Origin: Streptomyces sp. WM6378
Lineage (GTDB): Bacteria; Actinomycetota; Actinomycetes; Streptomycetales; Streptomycetaceae
Assembly (NCBI RefSeq): GCF_001279695.1
Contig: NZ_LGDD01000335.1
Span: forward strand, 1 to 64,000
Length of the DNA stretch: 64,000 bases
Direction of reading: 5' to 3'
A program made the position numbers and the translations under genes. Under the pieces are notes generated by a model, which saw nothing but the letters and a program-made list of their open reading frames with translations, did not search any database and was not told where the DNA came from. Every line of letters starts with the position of its first letter. Position 1 is the first letter of the stretch. Of the stretch, positions 8,553-15,697 are shown piece after piece.

Positions 8553-9621
8553 GCTGCGCGGCCCGGCCCTCCCGGCCCGGCCGCTGGACGCACGGGCGCT
8601 CGCGGCCCTCGCCGCGAACCCGGGCTGCCGCAGACGCGCCCTCCTGGACGGCGCCGGGGTGGACAAGGGCGCGCTCGCAGAGGCGATCGGCTCGCCGTCG
8701 GCGGCGTTCGGCCAGTCCCAGTTCGCGTTCATGCGGGGCAACGCCTTCGAGGCGAAGGTGAAGGGCGACGGCGGCACCGAACTGCTCCGCCTGCTGCACG
8801 AGCGGATGGGCGAGGGCGCCGAGCCGCCCGGCGACGCCATCGCCCCCGATCTCGCGGCGGCCGGTCCCGAGGGCCGCGCGGCCCGCACCGCGCTCGCCCT
8901 GCGCGAGGCCACCGCGGCCGGAAGCTGGACGCTGCTCGACCATCCGATGCTGGCCCTGGAAGTGGCGGGCTCCCCCGCCTACCTGGAGCCGGACGCGGTG
9001 GTGGTGCACCCCGACGGGCGCTGGACGGTCGTCGAGATCAAGTCCTTCCCCATGATCGACGCGGCCGCCGACCCGTCGAAGGTGGGCGCCGCCGCCCGCC
9101 AGTCCGCGGTGTACGTCCTGGCCCTTGAGCGGGTCGCGGCGCGCACCGACGGCGCCTCGGTGGACCACTCGGTCCTGCTGGTCTGCCCCAAGGACTTCTC
9201 GAACCTGCCGACCGCGTCCGTCATCGACGTGCGCAAGCAACTCTCCGTCACCCGGCGGCAGTTGACGCGCCTGGCCCGTATCGAGGACATCGCGGACGCC
9301 CTGGCGCCGGGCATCACCTTCGACCTCGACGGCCAGTCCGGCGAGTCCCTGGCCGCGGCCGTCGAGGCGGTTCCCGCGGTGTACGCGCCGGAGTGCCTGG
9401 CCGCCTGCGAGCTGGCCTTCCACTGCCGGGGCCGGGCCCGCGAGGAGGGCGCGGTGACCGCGCTCGGCCGCTCCCTGCGGGGCGAGCTCGGCGGCCTGAC
9501 CACGATCGGCGAGGTCCTCGCGGCCGCGCGCGGCGAGTCGGGCGACCCCGCCGATCCGACGGTGGCCGCGGTACGCCGCGCGGCCGCCCTGCGCGCGGAG
9601 GCGGGCGCCCCGTGTCGCTGA
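8473..9621 (+). CDS. Fe-S cluster PD-(D/E)XK nuclease, Cas4/Dna2/AddB type (first gene of Dna2-like operon)
   Basis: A 382-residue protein that I read as a RecB-family nuclease. From the GTG at 8473 the metal-binding residues are Asp174 in LEPDAVVV, then Glu188 and Lys190 in VVEIKSFP. Gln210 in the segment RQSAVYVLAL matches the QxxxY motif of this family. Four cysteines show the iron-staple layout of Cas4, AddB and Dna2: Cys52 in NPGCRRRALL and a C-terminal cluster Cys308, Cys312, Cys318 in ECLAACELAFHC. The predicted role is single-stranded DNA end processing. A TTG at 8443 is an alternative start. It overlaps the PAP2 gene by 80 nt and the next gene by 10 nt. Streptomyces homologues are usually left hypothetical. 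Confidence 0.8.
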   Translation: MSESLGSGSPPTPPQRPATALRRRLAELRGPALPARPLDARALAALAANPGCRRRALLDGAGVDKGALAEAIGSPSAAFGQSQFAFMRGNAFEAKVKGDGGTELLRLLHERMGEGAEPPGDAIAPDLAAAGPEGRAARTALALREATAAGSWTLLDHPMLALEVAGSPAYLEPDAVVVHPDGRWTVVEIKSFPMIDAAADPSKVGAAARQSAVYVLALERVAARTDGASVDHSVLLVCPKDFSNLPTASVIDVRKQLSVTRRQLTRLARIEDIADALAPGITFDLDGQSGESLAAAVEAVPAVYAPECLAACELAFHCRGRAREEGAVTALGRSLRGELGGLTTIGEVLAAARGESGDPADPTVAAVRRAAALRAEAGAPCR

Positions 9622-11198
9622 TCTCCACCCTGGCCCGCCTTGAGGCCGTCGAGTCCGGCCGGGCACAGCCGCTGACCACCGTCCGCCACCGCCATCTGTC
9701 CGAGCGGCCCCTCGTCTTCGTGCCGCTCACCACGGCGGGCGAGGCGGGCGCTCCGCTCGGCGCGCTGGTCGGCACCGACCGCGCGGCCCCAACTCTGCTC
9801 GTCGTCCCCCAGCCCCGCGACCGCGACCTGCGCTTCGGCTTCCTGGCCGACCTCGCCGAGGCCGTACTGCCGCACCTGGACGCGTACGCCGACGACGTCG
9901 AGCCGGTCGAGCGCTCCGAGACGGACCCGGAGACCGGCAAGAAGACCAAGGTCGAGGTCGAACTGTGCGCGGACGCGCCGCAGTTGATCGTCCCGGGCCG
10001 GGCCGGCCTCGACTTCGTGCGCCTGCTCGGCCGCTCGATGCGGTTCCGCCGCACCGCCGAGCAGGACCCGGACACGCCCCATCCGGCGCCGCCCCGGGTC
10101 CCGCTGCTCGGCCGCTGGTTCACGCACTACGCCGAGCGTGCCCGCACCCCCGGGGCCGCGCTGCTGCTCGCCGCGACCGACCTCCTGAACCGGCACTGGG
10201 CGACCGGCCAGTCCAGCCTGGAGGACCAGCACCTGGGCGCGCTGCTCGCCTGGATCGACCCGCCCGAGGGCGAGTCGGGGGCTCAGGCGGCGCTGCGGGC
10301 CGAGCTGGCGCGGGGCGCGGACGGCCAGCTCCTTTGCCCGCCGGCCGGCCCGGCCACCGACCCGGCGTTCGACAACCGCCTGCTCGCCCCCGCCGTGGAG
10401 CGCTACGACCGGGCCCGCAAGGCGTTGCAGGCGGCCGAGGACGGGCTCGTAGCGGACGAGCGGCTCGGTCAACTGACCGTCGCGGAACGGGAGATACGGC
10501 GTCTGCTCGCGGCGCAGCTCATGCCCACCTGGGCGGCGGTGTGGCGCGCCCTGGACCTGTTGCGGGAGCTCCCCGAGGGCGAGCGGGCGGCCGCGCGCTG
10601 GACGAGCGACCGCTGGTCCTTCACCGGCCACCGGGACCGCATCACCGCGGGTGAGCCGCCGCAGCCGCGCCGCGACGACGCGGTGACCGCCGCCACCAAG
10701 CTGCTGCGGCGCGAGCGCGCGCAGGCCGAGCTTGAGGCGGGCGAGGCGCTGGACGACCCGCTCGTGATGGCGGGCCGTCGGCTCGCGGGCGAGGCGTTCA
10801 CGGGCGAGGCCGTCGAGGTGACCTCGGCATGGACGGAGTCCAAGCGCCCCAGCCCGCGCCCCCTGGTCACCCTGCGCACGGACGACGCCCCGCATCTCGC
10901 CGAGGGCGCGAAGGTCTACCGCACCCTGGACGGCAAACCGCAGAAGGCCGAGTTCGTGACGTACGAACCGGAAGGCGCCCTCGTCCTGCGGATCCTGGAC
11001 AAGATGGGGCGCGCCAAGGACCCGGCGCCCGGCTCCGTCCCCGAGAAGGGCGACCGGATCTGCTGGACGCTGTTCGAGCACGAGCAGCGCGGCGCCCCCA
11101 AGCTGCCCGACCCGGAAGCCACCCCGTGGACCCACGGCGGCCCGCCGGGCAGCGGCGCCGAACAGCCCGACCCGCTGACCCCCGAGGACATCCTGTGA
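9612..11198 (+). CDS. Unknown linker protein of the Dna2-like operon
   Basis: A 528-residue protein with no motif I recognise by name. It starts at a GTG that overlaps the nuclease stop by 10 nt and ends in a GTGA overlap with the helicase, so the three are almost certainly co-translated. The centre is helical and charged (KALQAAEDGLVADERLGQLT onward), like a stalk. The C-terminal ~80 residues (PLVTLRTDDAPHLAEGAKVY, then EGALVLRILDKMGRAKDPAP) alternate hydrophobic and charged residues as in a small beta barrel. In Dna2 and Upf1 helicases a beta barrel and a stalk lie between nuclease and helicase parts, so this chain may supply them; that is inference from order and appearance. The last 30 residues are disordered. 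Confidence 0.8.
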   Translation: MSLISTLARLEAVESGRAQPLTTVRHRHLSERPLVFVPLTTAGEAGAPLGALVGTDRAAPTLLVVPQPRDRDLRFGFLADLAEAVLPHLDAYADDVEPVERSETDPETGKKTKVEVELCADAPQLIVPGRAGLDFVRLLGRSMRFRRTAEQDPDTPHPAPPRVPLLGRWFTHYAERARTPGAALLLAATDLLNRHWATGQSSLEDQHLGALLAWIDPPEGESGAQAALRAELARGADGQLLCPPAGPATDPAFDNRLLAPAVERYDRARKALQAAEDGLVADERLGQLTVAEREIRRLLAAQLMPTWAAVWRALDLLRELPEGERAAARWTSDRWSFTGHRDRITAGEPPQPRRDDAVTAATKLLRRERAQAELEAGEALDDPLVMAGRRLAGEAFTGEAVEVTSAWTESKRPSPRPLVTLRTDDAPHLAEGAKVYRTLDGKPQKAEFVTYEPEGALVLRILDKMGRAKDPAPGSVPEKGDRICWTLFEHEQRGAPKLPDPEATPWTHGGPPGSGAEQPDPLTPEDIL

Positions 11199-12535
11199 CC
11201 GCCTTCGATCCGGGCGCGGCCGCGGCCTCGGCCACCGACGCGATCCTCGCCGACACCCTGCACGGCGTCTCCCGCGGCGTCGTCGTGGACTCGCCGCCGG
11301 GCGCCGGCAAGTCCACGCTGGTGGTGCGCGCGGCCCTCGAACTGGCCGCTGCCGGGCGCCCGTTGATGGTGGTCGCGCAGACCAACTCGCAGGTCGACGA
11401 CCTGGTGGTACGCCTCGCGGAAAAGGCCCCGGACCTGCCGGTCGGCCGCCTGCACAGCAGCGACAGCGACCCGTACGACAAGGCCCTGGACGAGCTGGAG
11501 AACGTACGGAAGTCGTCGAAGGCGGGCGATCTCGCGGGCCTGGACGTGGTGATCTCGACGGCCGCGAAGTGGGCGCACGTCAAGTCCACCGACACGGGAG
11601 GGCCCTGGCGGCACGCGATCGTGGACGAGGCGTACCAGATGCGCTCCGACGCGCTGCTCGCGGTCGCCGGGCTCTTCGAGCGGGCGCTGTTCGTGGGCGA
11701 TCCGGGGCAGCTCGACCCGTTCGCGATCGCCGACGCCGAGCAGTGGGCGGGGCTTTCCTACGACCCGTCGGCGAGCGCGGTCTCGACGCTGCTCGCGCAC
11801 AACCCGGAGCTGCCGCAGCACCGGCTGCCCGTCTCGTGGCGGCTGCCGGCGTCGGCGGCGCCGCTGGTATCGGACGCGTTCTATCCGTTCACGCCGTTCC
11901 GCAGCGGCACCGATCACGGCGACCGGCGGCTCGCCTTCGGCGTCGCCTCGGACGGCTCGGCGCCGGACCGGGCGCTCGACGAGGCGGCCGAGTCGGGCTG
12001 GGCCCTGCTCGAACTGCCCGCCCGGCACACCCCGCGCACCGACCCGGAGGCGGTCCGCGCCGTCGCCCAGGTCGTACGCCGCCTCCTGGACCGGGGCGGG
12101 GCCGCGACCAGCGAGCGCTCGCCGGAGCCGGTCCCGCTCACGGCGGCCCGGATCGCGGTCGGCACCGCGCACCGCGACCAGGCCGCCGCGGTCCGGGCGG
12201 CGCTCGCGGAGCTTGGCGTGAGCGGGGTGGCGGTCGACACCGCGAACCGGCTGCAGGGCAGGGAGTTCGACGTGACGGTCGTCCTGCACCCGCTCTCGGG
12301 CCGCCCGGACGCGACGGCCTTCCACCTGGAGACGGGCCGCCTGTGCGTGCTGGCCTCGCGCCACCGGCACGCCTGCGTCGTGGTGTGCCGCGCGGGCGTG
12401 ACGGACCTCCTGGACGACCACCCGTCGACGGAGCCGGTGCAGCTGGGCGTGACGGTGAAGTTTCCTGACGGGTGGGAGGCGAACCACGCGGTCCTGTCCC
12501 ACCTGGCGGAACACCGGATCAGCTGGCAGCCGTGA
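11195..12535 (+). CDS. Superfamily 1 (Upf1/Dna2-like) DNA helicase
   Basis: A 446-residue ATP-dependent helicase. Motif I PPGAGKST ends at residue 41, motif Ia VVAQTNSQVDDL is near 59-70, and motif II is IVDEAYQ with Asp144-Glu145. Motif III is VGDPGQLDP (167-175), motif IV LPVSWRLP (211-218), motif V DTANRLQGREFD (348-359) and motif VI ASRHRHA (387-393). The DEAYQ and GDPGQLDP wording is that of SF1B Upf1/Dna2 enzymes rather than UvrD. It is short for the class because the 1B barrel seems absent and may be supplied by the preceding protein. The GTG start overlaps the upstream stop by 4 nt. It probably works with the Fe-S nuclease on DNA ends. Confidence 0.88.
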   Translation: MTAFDPGAAAASATDAILADTLHGVSRGVVVDSPPGAGKSTLVVRAALELAAAGRPLMVVAQTNSQVDDLVVRLAEKAPDLPVGRLHSSDSDPYDKALDELENVRKSSKAGDLAGLDVVISTAAKWAHVKSTDTGGPWRHAIVDEAYQMRSDALLAVAGLFERALFVGDPGQLDPFAIADAEQWAGLSYDPSASAVSTLLAHNPELPQHRLPVSWRLPASAAPLVSDAFYPFTPFRSGTDHGDRRLAFGVASDGSAPDRALDEAAESGWALLELPARHTPRTDPEAVRAVAQVVRRLLDRGGAATSERSPEPVPLTAARIAVGTAHRDQAAAVRAALAELGVSGVAVDTANRLQGREFDVTVVLHPLSGRPDATAFHLETGRLCVLASRHRHACVVVCRAGVTDLLDDHPSTEPVQLGVTVKFPDGWEANHAVLSHLAEHRISWQP

Positions 12536-12727
12536 GCCAGGGACGGCCCCACCGCCGGACGGAGTCCGGCACGCCTCCGGAGGCGGCCAATGGACGCAGT
12601 GTCTGGCAGCCCTGAGCCGCACCGGCTCACGGCCCCGCGAAGGCCCCCTTGCGTACGCGCGGGAGAATGGACGGTGGCCCGGGGCGCCCGGACCGTGACC
12701 GTCGAACTTGCCCCTGGGAGGACAGAC

Positions 12728-13075
12728 ATGCCGGAGCACGAGCGGAAAGAGGAGCGGCAGCGGCTCAGGCCCGCGCCGCTGCTCTTCGAGCCTTCCGAGG
12801 CCACCGCCGACCCGGAGCACTTCTTCGACCTGGAGTCCATAGAGGACCCCCGGGCGCTCCTTTCGCGCGCGACCGAGCTGGCCCTCGCCTTCCGGGCGGC
12901 GGCGGACCGGGCGGTCGAGTTCCAGGCGATCGCGGCGGCCCAGCTCGCCGACCCCCGCCGCTTCGACCGGCTCACCCCTGCCGACGTGGCGGAACGGGCC
13001 CAGTGGACCGAGGACTACGCGAAGAAGATGATCGAGTTCGGCCGCGATCTGATGCGCGCGGGAGAACTCCCCTAG
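12728..13075 (+). CDS. Small conserved-looking protein of unknown function
   Basis: A 115-residue acidic, helical protein with no signal peptide or membrane segment and no motif I recognise. A good ribosome site (GGGAGGACAGAC) sits directly before the ATG at 12728. The ordered part runs from about residue 30 (PEHFFDLESIEDPRALLSRA) to the end and would form several amphipathic helices. It lies 192 bp after the helicase gene and may or may not belong to that transcript. Confidence 0.7.
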   Translation: MPEHERKEERQRLRPAPLLFEPSEATADPEHFFDLESIEDPRALLSRATELALAFRAAADRAVEFQAIAAAQLADPRRFDRLTPADVAERAQWTEDYAKKMIEFGRDLMRAGELP

Positions 13076-13223
13076 AGCATCACGACCGCCCGCACCACCC
13101 GCACCACCCCGGCCACGCGCCCCGGGCATATGCCGGGGCGCAAGATACCCCCTCCCAACCCGCCCTGTCCCGGTTTCCGCCAAGTCGCCGAACCGGAACC
13201 TGGCCAGCCGGTAGACGTAGAGC

Positions 13224-13940
13224 ATGAGCAGCGACAACGGCAGGGGCAGCGGGGTCCGGGAGACCAGGACGGGCAGCGGCCCGCTCACAGCGGTCGGCGG
13301 GCGGGGCGGACCGGCCGGGAGCGAGGACGCGTACGACATCTTCCGGGCACTGCGCGACGAGGACGACCAGCAGGTCGGCGAGGTGACCGCCGCGGGCGCC
13401 GCCTGGCTGTCGTCCGCGGCCACCCACGCGCGCAGCACCCTCTCCCTCTGGGAGGCCCGGCCGACCGCCCCCGGCGTGCTGCCCTGCGGCACGGTCTTCG
13501 ACGTCGTGAACGTGCCGTCGATCTTCGGGCGCCGGATGCTCGACCGGCTGTGGGCCGAGGGGCCGGGCTCCGGGCCGGTCGCGATCCACCGCGGGCGCAT
13601 GCTGCTGTTCGCCGCGCCCGGCACCGCGCAGCGGCTGCCCTCGCTCCTGGCGTGGGAGGAGTGGCACGGCGCCGAGGTCCCGGTCCCGCCGCTGCTCTGT
13701 CACGGCGCGGGCGACGCCGTCACCGTCCCGGCCCTGGTCCGCCCGCAGCGGGAGAACACGGGGGCGGCCCGCTGGCTGGTGGCCCCCGACACCCGCCGCC
13801 CCTGGCTGCCGGGGCCCGACGTACTGCTGTGGGCCTGTGTCCGGGCGGCCAAGAACAAGCCCACGGACCTTCCCCGGATATCGATTTTTCCTCGCGCCGA
13901 TCAGGATGCTAATGTCTACGACGTCAGCAGGCGCCGCTAG
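13224..13940 (+). CDS. Prim-pol-like protein (bifunctional DNA primase/polymerase family by resemblance)
   Basis: A 238-residue protein of the kind annotated in Streptomyces as bifunctional DNA primase/polymerase, N-terminal. I base this on its general architecture: TLSLWEARPTAPGVLPCGTV, FDVVNVPSIFGRRML, MLLFAAPGTAQRL, and then RWLVAPDTRRPWLPGPDVLL. The primase catalytic Asp pair and HxxR-type residues are not obvious, so activity is uncertain. It has an ATG at 13224 after GTAGACGTAGAGC. The stop codon TAG at 13938-13940 lies inside the tRNA-Lys gene that starts at 13931, so the two genes share 10 bp on the same strand. Confidence 0.65.
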   Translation: MSSDNGRGSGVRETRTGSGPLTAVGGRGGPAGSEDAYDIFRALRDEDDQQVGEVTAAGAAWLSSAATHARSTLSLWEARPTAPGVLPCGTVFDVVNVPSIFGRRMLDRLWAEGPGSGPVAIHRGRMLLFAAPGTAQRLPSLLAWEEWHGAEVPVPPLLCHGAGDAVTVPALVRPQRENTGAARWLVAPDTRRPWLPGPDVLLWACVRAAKNKPTDLPRISIFPRADQDANVYDVSRRR

Positions 13941-14004
13941 CTCAGTTGGTTAGAGCAGCTGACTCTTAATCAGCGGGTCCGGGGTTCGAGTCCCTGGCGG
14001 CGCA
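13931..14004 (+). tRNA. tRNA-Lys (anticodon CTT), copy 1
   Basis: A complete cloverleaf can be folded by eye: acceptor GCGCCGC pairs with GCGGCGC, D arm GCTC/GAGC, anticodon stem GCTGA/TCAGC with loop CTCTTAA (anticodon CTT), and T arm GGGTTCGAGTCCC region. Discriminator A is present; CCA is not encoded. Two further identical 74-nt copies lie at 27405 and 37288. The 5' 10 bp overlap the end of the preceding coding sequence. Confidence 0.97.
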
Positions 14005-14010
14005 CAGACG

Positions 14011-14044
14011 GAAGAAGCCCCTCGCGGAAGCGGGGGGCTTCTTC
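14011..14044 (+). terminator. Rho-independent-type hairpin after tRNA-Lys copy 1
   Basis: Arms GAAGAAGCCCC and GGGGCTTCTTC form an 11-bp stem with a GC-rich extension inside the loop. It lies 6 bp after the tRNA and before the convergent protease gene, so it can serve both strands. Confidence 0.8.
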
Positions 14045-14086
14045 GTGTCCGCGGCGAGGACCGGCCGTGCCCACTGCCGGAACCGC

Positions 14087-15328
14087 TCAGTGCGAGATCT
14101 TGACCGTCCAGGCACCCGATTTCGTCCGGCCCTCGGCCTCGATCTTGATGCCCTCGCCGGGCACCGTGAACGTCTCGCCGAGCGCCACCGGCGCGTCCGC
14201 GAGCGCCGGGTACACCGACCTCTCCCAGCACGCGTCCGTGCCCGGATGGGCGTCGAGCACCTCGACCGGGCCGCCGCCGGACGCGGACCCGCTGCGGACC
14301 CGGTAGACGAGCAGTCCCTGTTTGCAGCTCGCCCGGTCCAGGCCGCCCGAGTCCCGCACCTCGATGACGATCGCACTGTCCTCGCCGGTACGCGCCACCG
14401 CGAGGCGCTTGCCGGCCGCGCCCGCCTTCGCGGGGGACGCGGACAGCGGCTCCAGGGTGAGCCTGCTCGTGCCGTCGCCGGTCACGCAGGCGACCTCCTG
14501 CCGGTCCAGCCAGCCGAGCTTCCACTTGTGCCAGCCGAACAGGTCGGGCGCCGTGCCGAACTGACTGCCCATCACATCCCAGTCGCCGACATAGGTGTCC
14601 CAGTCGCCACTCTTCCCGTCCTGGGGGCGGTGATAGAGATCCGGCAGGTCGAAGACGTGCCCGGTCTCGTGGGCCAGCACGTTGCGGTCCGGCGGGTGGT
14701 GCTCGAAGACGGTCACGACGCGGTTGACGTCCCGCCCGTCCGCGCGCACGGGCCGGTCGAAGTTGACGACTTTCGTGGCGTCAGCGTCGACACCGGGCGC
14801 GTCCGGGTCGGCGACCAGATAGACGATGTCGTACTTCGAGAAGTCGGTGGTCGGATCGGCCGCGCGGATCGCGTCCTGCAGATAGCGGGTGCGCTGGTCC
14901 GGGTCCCAGTCGCGCGCTATGCGGTACGAGGTCGACGCGGCCGGCATGCGCACCCAGCGCTGCTGCGGCTCGGCGTTCAGCCGGAACTTGCCGTACGAGG
15001 CCTGCTCGAAGAAGCGGCTGGTGGCGGGGAAGTAGTCGGCGGCCAGGTCCTTGGGGGTGGTGGCCGGCTTCGAGTCCGGGAAGGACAGGAAGATCATCAC
15101 CGCGTTCAGGGCGCGGACCGGGCGCGGGTAGGCGGCGTTCCAGGTGTCGAGGCCGAGCGAGTGGTGGGCCTTGGTCCGGGGCAGGGCGCAGGGCACCGCG
15201 GCGTTCGCCGCGACGGCGGGACCCGACGCCAGCGAGATGGCGGCGAGCGCCGAGAGGGAGGTGAGCGCCGCCGCCGCACTGCGCAGCCGGACACGCTCCA
15301 CTCCCCCGGGTGTCTGCTGACGCTGCAC
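14087..15328 (-). CDS. Secreted M6-like zinc metalloprotease
   Basis: A 413-residue exported protease. The GTG at 15328 is chosen because GGAGG lies five bases before it; an ATG at 15358 is the alternative. The signal peptide contains VRLRSAAAALTSLSALAAIS and ends near AVAANA. The catalytic motif LAHETGHVFDLPDLYH holds the HExxH zinc site with a downstream Asp and His, and MGSQFGTAPDLFGWHKWKLG is the family's following Met-turn region. The ending (AEGRTKSGAWTVKISH) is a beta domain. It is probably a scavenging protease acting on the outside of the mycelium. The gene is divergent from cdgA with 369 bp between them. Confidence 0.88.
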   Translation of the reverse strand: MQRQQTPGGVERVRLRSAAAALTSLSALAAISLASGPAVAANAAVPCALPRTKAHHSLGLDTWNAAYPRPVRALNAVMIFLSFPDSKPATTPKDLAADYFPATSRFFEQASYGKFRLNAEPQQRWVRMPAASTSYRIARDWDPDQRTRYLQDAIRAADPTTDFSKYDIVYLVADPDAPGVDADATKVVNFDRPVRADGRDVNRVVTVFEHHPPDRNVLAHETGHVFDLPDLYHRPQDGKSGDWDTYVGDWDVMGSQFGTAPDLFGWHKWKLGWLDRQEVACVTGDGTSRLTLEPLSASPAKAGAAGKRLAVARTGEDSAIVIEVRDSGGLDRASCKQGLLVYRVRSGSASGGGPVEVLDAHPGTDACWERSVYPALADAPVALGETFTVPGEGIKIEAEGRTKSGAWTVKISH

Positions 15329-15697
15329 GTCGACCTCCGGAAGCGGGATGCGGGACATCCCACCCACTTTGTGCAGGTTTATTAAGATATGCCCTGTTCT
15401 GCTGCCCCAGAAAGGTGAGGGGGGCGACACCCCGATGACTTACGGAAAGTCACGACCGATCACCGAGGGCCCGAGCCCGGCCACACCCGCGCAGAAACGA
15501 TCGGTCAACGATCGACCCGGAACTCCTGGTGCTCTTGATCACGACGACGAAGCTGGATCGCGCCGCGCGCCAGCCTCTATGATCGGCACACTTTCCTGCG
15601 TGGAACCGGCTCACAAGGCTGTCGTCCACCCCGGCCGAAGAACCAGAGCAACTCCGTACTACCTCTGCACAACTCGATTGCACTGCGGGAGCCAGCG
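15329..15697. promoter_or_regulatory. Divergent control region of the protease gene and cdgA
   Basis: This 369-bp gene-free region must carry promoters for the protease (leftward) and cdgA (rightward). It is more AT-rich than its surroundings around 15365-15395 (TTTATTAAGATATG). At 15440-15452 the sequence TTACGGAAAGTCA matches the outer half-sites of the BldD box (TnACnCWGnGTnA) with two central mismatches. S. coelicolor cdgA is reported to be under BldD control, so this is a plausible but unproven operator. Confidence 0.4.

Noticed and set aside
10916..13624. A 902-codon minus-strand open frame opposite the helicase and neighbours
   Set aside because: It covers three plus-strand genes with clear motifs and ribosome sites; its protein is Arg/Pro/Gly-rich without domains.
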